18,635 bases of DNA from an uncultured Dorea sp. (GTDB lineage: Bacteria; Bacillota; Clostridia; Lachnospirales; Lachnospiraceae), in assembly GCA_910579335.1 (NCBI GenBank), contig CAJTUQ010000005.1, positions 7,161-25,795 of the forward strand, read 5' to 3'. Positions 13,018 through 18,635 of the stretch are shown in pieces. The notes beneath the pieces are model-generated. The model was not told the DNA's origin. It made no database searches and saw only the letters and a program-made list of their open reading frames with translations. The translations under genes and the position numbers were made by a program. The number at the start of each line of letters is the position of its first letter. Within the stretch, counting starts at the first letter, position 1.

Positions 13018-13069
13018 TTAAGAATTTTTTTGGAGATTTTTTAAGAAATCTTTCAAGGAGGATTAAGAA
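13018..13069 (+). promoter_or_regulatory. Three TTAAGAA direct repeats upstream of the VTT-family gene
   Basis: TTAAGAA occurs at 13018-13024, 13041-13047 and 13063-13069, 23 and 22 bases apart, or about two helical turns. A TACAAT -10 candidate at 13091-13096 lacks a good -35, and the last repeat falls where the -35 should be. That layout suits an activator such as an OmpR-type response regulator. None is encoded in this window. Confidence 0.35.
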
Positions 13070-13073
13070 ACGA

Positions 13074-13139
13074 ATGTTATCATCTAAATATACAATAGAT
13101 GAAAGCGAAGTGAGTATGGATGGAAAAGCGGCTGGATAG
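13074..13139 (+). CDS. Possible 21-codon leader ORF overlapping the VTT gene start
   Basis: AAGGAGG at 13055-13061 is a strong ribosome binding site, and the first ATG after it (13074, 12-base gap) opens a 21-codon frame, MLSSKYTIDESEVSMDGKAAG, that ends at 13139 inside the start of the VTT gene. The VTT gene itself has only a weak site. Coupled translation is possible, but the promoter candidate at 13091 would exclude this ORF, so the call is tentative. Confidence 0.25.
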   Translation: MLSSKYTIDESEVSMDGKAAG

Positions 13140-13713
13140 ATGGAAAATGATGGAAAAATGGGTGTCGGCGGGATTGCTTGTTGTGTGTCTGGCATTTTGC
13201 GCCGTCTTATTCAGGGCATATTTGAACGGCAGGTTTGATTCTGTTGAAACCTTGCAGCAGTATATTTCAGAATTTGGAGTGATGGCGCCGCTTGCATTGA
13301 CGGCGATTCAGGCGGCTCAGGTCGTGATGCCGGTATTGCCGGGTTTTTTGGGCTGTATTGCCGGAGCGGTGTTATTCGGGTGTGCAGGAGGGTTTTGGTG
13401 CAATTATATCGGAATCTCAGTGGGTTCGGTTATTGCTTTTCTGCTTGCAAAGAGATACGGCAGCGTACTGGTCAGCAGGATATTTTCGGGGACGCGGTAT
13501 GAAAAATGGTCGGCATGGGCGGCTGAAAGCAAGTGCTATACAGCCTTTTTGTTTCTTGCTATGGTGCTGCCGTTGTTTCCGGATGACTTTTTTTGTTATT
13601 TCACCGGAATTACGAGGATGAGCGTCCGAAAATTCGTGACTATAATTGTATTGGGCAAGCCGTGGTGTATTTTGGGATATTGTATATTTTTCAGCAGCGG
13701 CTTTTTTAAATGA
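13120..13713 (+). CDS. TVP38/TMEM64 (VTT/DedA-like) family membrane protein
   Basis: A 197-residue integral membrane protein. An N-terminal helix (about 14-32) is followed by a re-entrant-like segment with VMPVLPGFLGCIAGAVLFG, then GFWCNYIGISVGSVIAFLLAKRYG, and near the C-terminus PLFPDDFFCYFTGITRMSVRKF, the conserved proline/acidic motif of the SNARE-associated (VTT) domain. Such proteins are thought to move or scramble lipids, but the bacterial TVP38 branch is poorly defined. ATG 13120 is the first in frame after a stop; its ribosome binding site is weak, and ATG 13147 or 13150 are alternatives. Three TTAAGAA repeats and a possible leader ORF lie upstream, and a hairpin follows the gene. 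Confidence 0.88.
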   Translation: MEKRLDRWKMMEKWVSAGLLVVCLAFCAVLFRAYLNGRFDSVETLQQYISEFGVMAPLALTAIQAAQVVMPVLPGFLGCIAGAVLFGCAGGFWCNYIGISVGSVIAFLLAKRYGSVLVSRIFSGTRYEKWSAWAAESKCYTAFLFLAMVLPLFPDDFFCYFTGITRMSVRKFVTIIVLGKPWCILGYCIFFSSGFFK

Positions 13714-13760
13714 ATGTAAAGGGGAAAGGCGGGGTACAGAATAATTTGATTAAGAAAGAT

Positions 13761-13792
13761 AAAGTCCCAGGCATATGAGGCCGGGGACTTTT
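13761..13792. terminator. Bidirectional terminator between the VTT and GH36 genes
   Basis: AAAGTCCC (13761-13768) pairs with GGGACTTT (13784-13791), with an inner GGC/GCC pairing across one mismatch, followed by a short T-run on the plus strand and a T-rich stretch (ATCTTTCTT) on the minus strand. It separates two convergent genes and can serve both. Confidence 0.8.
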
Positions 13793-13833
13793 GATTGAGT
13801 GCAGTTGTCTGGGCAAAGCGAGACATAAAAAGG

Positions 13834-16059
13834 TTAAACTTGTTCCAAAATAAAAATTTTTGAATAGAAATCATACGTTTTCAAAGAGTTATCAAATACA
13901 CGGCCGCAGGAATTGTCGGAAATGATAAGACCAGCGTACATTAATTCGTCGCCGTAGCAAGTAAGGTTTCCCGGAGTGATTCGGTACAGTTTCTTTTCTT
14001 CGAGTCCGCATAGTTTCAAAGTGCGGTAAGGGGCATTGACTTCGTTGAGCATCCGGTAGTATGCAACTAAAGCTTGAGTGCCGTCTTCGGAGACGGTCAT
14101 CCATGCGGCTATGCGGTTATTTTCCTGCGGATCCAGCAGCCGGTAGAATAAACCCGTGTGAATCAGATTTTGATATTTTTTCATAAAAACAACTTGTTCC
14201 CTGATTTTTTTTCGTTCCAGATCGGTTAGTTTTGTAAAATCCAGCTCATATCCAAATGTGCCGAAATATGCAACATTGGCACGCGTATCTAAAGGTGTTG
14301 CACGCCCGGCTTGGTGGTTGGGAGAGGAGGAAACATGGGAACCCATGCAGCACAGGGGATATCCCATAGAAGTATTATATTGTATGACAAGACGGTCAAT
14401 GGCATCCGTGTTATCACTTATCCATCCTTGGGGAGCATAGTACAGCATGCCCGGATCAAATCTTCCGCCGCCGCCGGAGCAGGACTCAATCAGAAGACGG
14501 GGATATTTATCCAGAAGCTGTTCATATAAGTTATAGACACCTAGAATATAGCGGTGAAAAACTTCTTGCTGCCGAAAGGATGGCAGGGATGCTGAAAAGC
14601 AGTCGGTGATGCTTCTGTTCATATCCCATTTCAGATAGTCAATTTCGGCATTCGAAAGTAATGCATCTATCTGACGGAAGATATTTTCGCGGACTTCTTC
14701 TCTTGAAAAATCAAGAACATACTGATTTCGTCCGTGACAGGGGGTGCGTCCCGGCGTTTGAATCAGCCAGTCTGGATGCTTGTGAAACAGTTCGGACTCC
14801 CGGCTTATCATTTCCGGTTCTATCCATAGACCGAAAAGCAGCCCGATTTCATGTATTTTTTTTGAAAGTCCGCGGATGCCGTCAGGAAGCTTATTGTAAT
14901 TGGGAAACCAGTCTCCGAGACTGGTTTTATCGTTATTTCGGTTTCCGAACCAGCCGTCGTCAAGGACAAAAAGTTCAATACCGCAGTCATAGGCGGTTTT
15001 TGCCATAGATAAAATGCTTGCTTCAGTGAAATTAAAATATGCGGCTTCCCAGCTGTTTAGCAAAATAGGTTTTGCGCGGTGCTTCCAATATCCTCGGAGC
15101 AGATGGTTGCGGTAAAGCCCGTGGAAGGTCTGGCTTAAGGAGTTCAGGCCGTTTTCGGTTATGCACAGAAGTGCTTCCGGCGTCTGGAAAGCTTCTCCGG
15201 GTTTTAGATGCCAACAAAATTGCGCAGGATGTATGCCTATCATTACGCGGCTTGTACAATGGGGGTCCACCTCTACCTGTGCAAGAAAGTTCCCGCTGTA
15301 TAAAAGGGAAATTCCGAGAGCTTCTCCGCTGTGCTCTGTTGTAAATGGGCGTTTTAATATAAAAAAAGGGTTGTGCTGATGGCTGGAGTGACCGCGCAGA
15401 GAGCCGACGGATTGTATTCCTGGAGCCAAATGACGGAGCACCTTTCCACGCTCTCTTGCCCAGGCGCCTGAGAAGTGAACCATTTCATAGTCAGAATCAG
15501 GCAGGTCAAAGGACATGCTCATAATCGCAGTGAGATTCAACGGCTGTGTTCCGTGATTTATAATTTTGGCGCTTCGGGCAATTGCTGCATAATTGCGGAA
15601 AATGGAGTAGTACAATACTGCTTCGGTCTGAATCAGCTCATCCTCCAGATGGATTTCCAGAGTCATAACATCATCGGGCTCATTGCCGTACGTTGCAGGG
15701 AGCTGGGGCAGGGCGGGCTTTCCCTGATATATACGGTGCCGGGAATAGACAAAGGATGTAATCAGGCTCCCGTTTTCCTGCTGGATTTCTAATGCCGGCA
15801 TGCGGAAGTCAGAAGTGCCGTATGCCGGAAACTCCTGCAGAATATGTTCCAGAGAGAAGGATGTGTCATTTTCAAAAGGATACGTGGAAATCGTACGGTG
15901 CATACGTTCATTACGGTGATTAAAATCAGGATGGCCCATGAGCCGCCGTCCAAAGTAAACGTGCCCTAATTGACCGTTTTCTAATAATTTTATAATATAG
16001 CTGACGGCATTATTTGAAAGGTGAAATAATCCGGCATGCTCTGTGTATTCAATGTTCAT
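13834..16059 (-). CDS. GH36 alpha-galactosidase
   Basis: Retaining alpha-galactosidase that removes terminal alpha-galactose from melibiose, raffinose-family or similar sugars. At 741 residues it matches the usual length of bacterial tetrameric GH36 enzymes. An N-terminal beta-sandwich domain (about 1-330) is followed by a TIM barrel with FVLDDGWFGNRNND, LWIEPEM, and the nucleophile Asp479 in YLKWDMNR. ESCSGGGGRFD and the acid/base Asp549 in SDNTDAIDR come next, and the C-terminal part is a beta domain. There is no signal peptide, so it acts in the cytosol on imported substrate. Its ATG directly abuts the TGA stop of pgmB, with GGAGGA inside the end of pgmB, indicating one operon. It belongs to the LacI-controlled locus with the sugar-binding lipoprotein at 18118. 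Substrate preference within GH36 cannot be read. Confidence 0.95.
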   Translation of the reverse strand: MNIEYTEHAGLFHLSNNAVSYIIKLLENGQLGHVYFGRRLMGHPDFNHRNERMHRTISTYPFENDTSFSLEHILQEFPAYGTSDFRMPALEIQQENGSLITSFVYSRHRIYQGKPALPQLPATYGNEPDDVMTLEIHLEDELIQTEAVLYYSIFRNYAAIARSAKIINHGTQPLNLTAIMSMSFDLPDSDYEMVHFSGAWARERGKVLRHLAPGIQSVGSLRGHSSHQHNPFFILKRPFTTEHSGEALGISLLYSGNFLAQVEVDPHCTSRVMIGIHPAQFCWHLKPGEAFQTPEALLCITENGLNSLSQTFHGLYRNHLLRGYWKHRAKPILLNSWEAAYFNFTEASILSMAKTAYDCGIELFVLDDGWFGNRNNDKTSLGDWFPNYNKLPDGIRGLSKKIHEIGLLFGLWIEPEMISRESELFHKHPDWLIQTPGRTPCHGRNQYVLDFSREEVRENIFRQIDALLSNAEIDYLKWDMNRSITDCFSASLPSFRQQEVFHRYILGVYNLYEQLLDKYPRLLIESCSGGGGRFDPGMLYYAPQGWISDNTDAIDRLVIQYNTSMGYPLCCMGSHVSSSPNHQAGRATPLDTRANVAYFGTFGYELDFTKLTDLERKKIREQVVFMKKYQNLIHTGLFYRLLDPQENNRIAAWMTVSEDGTQALVAYYRMLNEVNAPYRTLKLCGLEEKKLYRITPGNLTCYGDELMYAGLIISDNSCGRVFDNSLKTYDFYSKIFILEQV

Positions 16060-16716
16060 TCACATTCCTCCTACTATTTTGGAAAGAGAAAATTCTCTCA
16101 GATTTGATATTGTCAAATCCGCAGGAACTGCGTGTGAGGGAGTACCCAGATAGATGCTGAACATATGTGCAGCGGCAGCGGCTTGGATTCCGGCTTCAGA
16201 GTCTTCAAACACCAGGCATTCTTCTGGTGAAATGCCAAGCCTTTGGGCGGCGGTTAAAAAGACTTCGGGGTCGGGCTTTGCTTTGGATACGGAATTTCCG
16301 TCAACAACGACATCAAAGTATCCGGCCAGTTTGGTTTTTTCTAAAATAAGAGGAGTGTTTTTGCTGGCGGATCCGATGGCAGTACGGATTCCTTTTTGGC
16401 GCAGGTCAGTCAATGTTTCAAGGACATAATCAAGAAGATCATTTCGGGTAAGTGTTTGCAGATATTGTACATACCAGTTGTTTTTTTTCTGTGCCAGTTC
16501 TATTTTTATGTTTTCCGGGAAGGAAAGACGGCCGATGCCAAGAAGAAGGTCAAGAGACTTCATTCGGCTGACCCCCTTGAGAGCTTCGTTTTGTTTGGGA
16601 GAAAATGAAAAGCCCAGTTCTTCGGCCAGTTTTTTCCAAGCGAGATAGTGGAAACGGGCAGTGTCCACTAGAACGCCGTCCAGATCAAAGACGGCTCCTT
16701 TGATAGTTCGATTCAT
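16060..16716 (-). CDS. pgmB: Beta-phosphoglucomutase (HAD superfamily)
   Basis: Interconverts beta-glucose-1-phosphate and glucose-6-phosphate in the cytosol. In the 218-residue protein, the HAD motif FDLDGVLVDT gives nucleophile Asp11 and acid/base Asp13. The cap domain follows with FHYLAWKKLAEELGF, a signature of the PgmB branch. Then come GSASKN (motif II), SKAKPDPEVF (motif III lysine) and VFEDSEAG (motif IV). GGAGG (16726-16730) precedes the ATG at 16714-16716. It is first in a two-gene unit with the GH36 gene and diverges from the LacI regulator. Beta-glucose-1-phosphate normally comes from inverting GH65 phosphorylases acting on maltose, trehalose or kojibiose. None is visible, so one is probably encoded to the right of the window or elsewhere. 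Confidence 0.94.
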   Translation of the reverse strand: MNRTIKGAVFDLDGVLVDTARFHYLAWKKLAEELGFSFSPKQNEALKGVSRMKSLDLLLGIGRLSFPENIKIELAQKKNNWYVQYLQTLTRNDLLDYVLETLTDLRQKGIRTAIGSASKNTPLILEKTKLAGYFDVVVDGNSVSKAKPDPEVFLTAAQRLGISPEECLVFEDSEAGIQAAAAAHMFSIYLGTPSHAVPADLTISNLREFSLSKIVGGM

Positions 16717-16786
16717 GATAATACCTCCATATTTTGTTTTGTCATTATGCTTTGAGACTAGAATCTCTAAAGCCTATGAAAAAATA

Positions 16787-16815
16787 TTGAAAACGTGGAT
16801 AATATGGGGTATATT
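16787..16815 (+). promoter_or_regulatory. Promoter of the LacI-family regulator gene
   Basis: TTGAAA (16787-16792), a 17-base spacer and TATATT (16810-16815) give a predicted start near 16822. The -35 element overlaps the AAAACGT site at 16790, consistent with autoregulation. Confidence 0.55.
16790..16798. promoter_or_regulatory. LacI-type operator O1 (half-conserved)
   Basis: AAAACGTGG keeps the left half and central CG of the palindrome seen in full at 16834. It overlaps the lacI -35 element and lies downstream of the pgmB start site. The following 11 bases GGATAATATGG also follow the operator at 17965. Confidence 0.4.
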
Positions 16816-16820
16816 AATTG

Positions 16821-16849
16821 TATATAGCATATTAAAACGTTTTCGTCAA
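16821..16849 (-). promoter_or_regulatory. Promoter of the pgmB-GH36 operon
   Basis: On the minus strand TTGACG (16844-16849) and TATATA (16821-16826) are exactly 17 bases apart, with the perfect AAAACGTTTT palindrome filling the upstream part of the spacer. It faces the lacI promoter head-on, and the two -10 elements are only 5 bases apart, so both cannot be occupied at once. Confidence 0.6.
16834..16843. promoter_or_regulatory. LacI-type operator O2
   Basis: AAAACGTTTT is a perfect 10-bp palindrome with the central CG typical of LacI-family operators, placed inside the pgmB promoter spacer. The regulator gene begins 43 bases away. Confidence 0.6.
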
Positions 16850-16885
16850 GAAAATTGGCGAAAGAAAAGACGAGGGTGTGTAGTT

Positions 16886-17878
16886 ATGGCATCAATCAGG
16901 GATGTAGCGAAAAAAGCGGGAGTAAGCATCACTACGGTTTCCAGGGCGTTGAACAATTATGATGACGTAAGTCAGGAGACAAAGCGGAGGATATTGGAAA
17001 TAAGCAGGGAAATGCATTATTCTCCGAATGCTTCTGCGAGAAATCTTGCATCGAAACAGTCCAGAATTATTGGTTTTTTGTTTTCGGACGTAAAGGAGAC
17101 GGATATGAACGGAAATATTATTTTCCGTCTGCTTAAAGGCGCCCAATCAGCATGTGATGAGCAGGATTATGAACTTGAGATTTTGTTTACGAATATGGAG
17201 AAGCAGAAGAAGAAAACGCTAGAAGATTTGTGCAGGGAGAGGAATCTTGGCGGAATTGTGCTCTACGGCCTTAAATCCACGGATACATATAACAGGGAAC
17301 TTGCGGCGCTGACGATTCCGTGCGTCGGCATTGACGTGGAAAAAGCTCCGGTGACAGTTTGTACGAATAATGACCAGGCGGTAGAGGAAATCATAAGATT
17401 ATTTGCGCAGAAGGGAAAGAGTCGTATCGGCATGATAAATGGTTCTATGGATGCAGATATCAGCCGCGTGAGAGAGATGGCATATATACGCGCGATGCGT
17501 GCATTAGGTTTTGACGTTCCGCTAAAAAGCGTGCGCTATGCAGATTATTTTGAGCAGAAAGCATATGAGGAGACATTTAAGCTGATGAATGACAGACCGG
17601 AGCTTGAAGGGATTTTTGCGGCATCGGACCAGATGGCGCTCGGAGTCATCCGCGCTCTTAAGGAAATGGGAAAGAAGATTCCGGAGGATGTTGCGGTTGC
17701 AGGTATTGACGGTATTCAAATCGGAGAGTATATTACCCCGTCTCTTACAACGGTGGTCCAACAGTTCAAGGAAATGGGGAGACGGGCTGTTTTTTTGCTG
17801 GAGCGGATGCAGAAAGGAGAAACGGTGAATTATATTGAATATGTGGACCACGTTTTAGTAGAAAGACAAAGTGTCTAA
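16886..17878 (+). CDS. LacI-family transcriptional regulator of the carbohydrate locus
   Basis: A 330-residue DNA-binding repressor. The N-terminal helix-turn-helix IRDVAKKAGVSITTVSRAL and hinge region (YSPNASARNLASKQS) are textbook LacI/GalR, followed by a periplasmic-binding-protein-like sensor domain with IIGFLFSD, GIVLYGL, GIFAASDQMALGVIRAL and VAVAGIDG. The frame is open much further upstream, to 16661. ATG 16886 is right because it begins exactly at the helix-turn-helix and follows GAGGGTG by 7 bases, whereas the longer version would run through both promoters and the pgmB start. Four AAAACGTTTT-like sites on the pgmB, lacI and lipoprotein promoters make local autoregulated repression likely. 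The inducer is unknown, presumably a sugar released in this pathway. No terminator follows, so read-through to 18118 is possible. Confidence 0.95.
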   Translation: MASIRDVAKKAGVSITTVSRALNNYDDVSQETKRRILEISREMHYSPNASARNLASKQSRIIGFLFSDVKETDMNGNIIFRLLKGAQSACDEQDYELEILFTNMEKQKKKTLEDLCRERNLGGIVLYGLKSTDTYNRELAALTIPCVGIDVEKAPVTVCTNNDQAVEEIIRLFAQKGKSRIGMINGSMDADISRVREMAYIRAMRALGFDVPLKSVRYADYFEQKAYEETFKLMNDRPELEGIFAASDQMALGVIRALKEMGKKIPEDVAVAGIDGIQIGEYITPSLTTVVQQFKEMGRRAVFLLERMQKGETVNYIEYVDHVLVERQSV

Positions 17879-17926
17879 AAATTGCCGTATAAATTTGTGA
17901 AATTGTAATGAAAAGAAGAAAAGGTA

Positions 17927-17955
17927 TTTACAAATAAAAGAAGAAGCGTTATTAT
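17927..17955 (+). promoter_or_regulatory. Promoter of the sugar-binding lipoprotein gene
   Basis: TTTACA (17927-17932) and TATTAT (17950-17955) each match five of six consensus bases and are exactly 17 bases apart. The predicted start near 17962 lies at the edge of the operator at 17965, an ideal position for repression. The leader would be about 155 bases. Confidence 0.6.
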
Positions 17956-17964
17956 AAAAATACG

Positions 17965-17974
17965 AAAACGTTTC
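17965..17974. promoter_or_regulatory. LacI-type operator O3
   Basis: AAAACGTTTC, within ACGAAAACGTTTCGG, sits at the predicted transcription start of the binding-protein gene. It shares the 12-mer ACGAAAACGTTT with the reverse complement of O2. Confidence 0.55.
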
Positions 17975-18085
17975 GGATAATATGGAAAAACAATGGTACA
18001 TTACCAAAATGGAAAAAGTAGTAAAAATAGCAAATATTGGAAGAATTACATAGATTCCATATTTGTTTTATTTTATCAAAGAACA

Positions 18086-18095
18086 AAAACGTTTT
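18086..18095. promoter_or_regulatory. LacI-type operator O4
   Basis: AAAACGTTTT, identical to O2, lies in the leader just ahead of the AAAGGAGG ribosome binding site of the binding-protein gene. It is 121 bases downstream of O3, so looping or roadblock repression are both possible. Confidence 0.5.
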
Positions 18096-18117
18096 GGTAA
18101 AGGAAAAGGAGGTTATT

Positions 18118-18635
18118 ATGAAGAAAAGAGTTGTAGCGGTTTTATTGATGGCAGCAATGACTTTGTCAATGCTTGCAGGATGTTCAGGAGGAAAAGAAGA
18201 AGAGGGGACATCTTCTAAAGATTCATCCAAAGAGGTGGAAATCCAGTTTATGCACAGCCAGCCTGAGGAAGAGCGGGTGCAGGCGATTCAGGGGATTATC
18301 GATGATTTTATGAAAGAAAACGAAGGGATTACCGTAACACAGATGCCGATTCCGGAAGACGGATATTGGACAAAGATTACAACACTGATGAGTACCGGTG
18401 AGCTGCCTGCAATTGTGGAGTCCGGAGTAGATGCGCTGAGACTCATTAATACGGAAGAAGCGTTGGATTTAAAGGCGAATACGGAAGCGATTGAGCTTGC
18501 GGGAAAAGACCGCTATTATGGCGGCGTGCTGAAGATGCTGAAGGCGCCGGGCGTAGACGATTATTTGGGAATCCCGATTTCCGGATGGGTAGGCGGAATC
18601 TGGTATAGAAAGTCTATGTTTGAAGAAAAAAATTT
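18118..18635 (+). CDS. Extracellular sugar-binding lipoprotein of an ABC importer (5' part)
   Basis: Only the first 172 codons are present; the gene runs off the right edge. The protein begins MKKRVVAVLLMAAMTLSMLA, then a lipobox LAGC with lipidated Cys22, followed by a flexible Glu/Ser-rich linker (GGKEEEGTSSKDSSKE). The mature part (VEIQFMHSQPEEERVQAIQG, then a WTKITTLMSTGELPAIVESG stretch and YLGIPISGWVGGIWYRKSMF) is typical of family 1 extracellular solute-binding proteins for oligosaccharides. The ATG at 18118 follows AAGGAGG with a 5-base gap. The permease genes are expected just beyond the window. Operators O3 and O4 put it under the neighbouring LacI regulator, and the cytosolic GH36 and beta-phosphoglucomutase are its likely downstream enzymes. 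Confidence 0.92.
   Translation, partial: MKKRVVAVLLMAAMTLSMLAGCSGGKEEEGTSSKDSSKEVEIQFMHSQPEEERVQAIQGIIDDFMKENEGITVTQMPIPEDGYWTKITTLMSTGELPAIVESGVDALRLINTEEALDLKANTEAIELAGKDRYYGGVLKMLKAPGVDDYLGIPISGWVGGIWYRKSMFEEKN

Noticed and set aside
12991..13020. Rho-independent terminator on the plus strand (palindrome followed by TTTTTCTT)
   Set aside because: No gene transcribes into it from the left on the plus strand; its overlap with the trxA -35 element fits an operator better.
16661..16885. N-terminal extension of the LacI-type gene by 75 codons
   Set aside because: It would overlap the pgmB coding start and both promoters; the family N-terminus begins exactly at ATG 16886, which has a ribosome binding site.
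16784..18100. CcpA cre sites instead of LacI operators
   Set aside because: The sites share the central CG and A/T flanks with cre, and O1 has a good left half (TGAAAACG), but O2 and O4 lack the outer TG/CA bases and a LacI-family gene lies between them. CcpA input at O1 remains possible.

Overview
The window looks like a chromosomal segment of a gut-type anaerobic Clostridia member, most likely Lachnospiraceae. The reasons are consistent AGGAGG-type ribosome binding sites, a K+-dependent membrane pyrophosphatase, an ecfA1-ecfA2-ecfT-truA block, and moderate-GC coding sequence with AT-rich spacers. This placement is inferred from gene content and style, with no database comparison. No tRNA, rRNA, CRISPR array, insertion sequence or phage gene was seen, and no gene-free stretch exceeds 300 bases.

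Layout. (1) 1-1070: the 5' end of a GntR-family regulator (minus strand, cut by the window edge) diverges from proC; the spacer holds two good promoters and three TTTGTATACAAA-type palindromes. (2) 1142-1879: a hairpin, a near-consensus promoter and an uncharacterised protein with a possible papain-like Cys/His pair. (3) 1973-5945: a rightward run of cyclophilin, the two ATPases and the transmembrane T component of an energy-coupling-factor transporter, and tRNA pseudouridine synthase TruA. (4) 6126-8108: a membrane-bound pyrophosphatase with K+-dependent signatures, closed by a clear terminator. (5) 8241-10255: a two-gene cassette of COG0523/CobW-like P-loop proteins. The first carries CxCC and a His/Cys-rich insert built from a nearly identical 48-bp tandem repeat. 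The second has lost CxCC and carries a C-terminal CC-containing domain resembling DUF1980/TIGR03943. (6) 10287-12138 (minus): a DMT/EamA exporter and an AraC-type regulator. (7) 12275-13713: a small unknown protein, thioredoxin (minus) with a palindrome over its promoter, and a TVP38/VTT membrane protein. (8) 13834-18635: a carbohydrate locus with a GH36 alpha-galactosidase and beta-phosphoglucomutase (minus, stop and start adjacent), a divergent LacI-type regulator, and the start of a sugar-binding lipoprotein gene running off the window.

How the parts work together. In the carbohydrate locus, four AAAACGTTTT-like sites sit on the promoters of pgmB-GH36, lacI and the binding protein, which suggests one LacI-controlled regulon for an imported alpha-galactoside or related oligosaccharide. 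Beta-phosphoglucomutase implies that beta-glucose-1-phosphate is made, yet no disaccharide phosphorylase is visible, so it may lie beyond the right edge. The ECF module lacks its substrate-binding S component here, as expected for a shared group II energising module.

The best candidate for something under-described is the COG0523 pair at 8241-10255: an apparent metal-handling P-loop protein co-transcribed with a degenerate paralogue, both lacking a canonical NKxD motif. The papain-like protein at 1265-1879 is the second.
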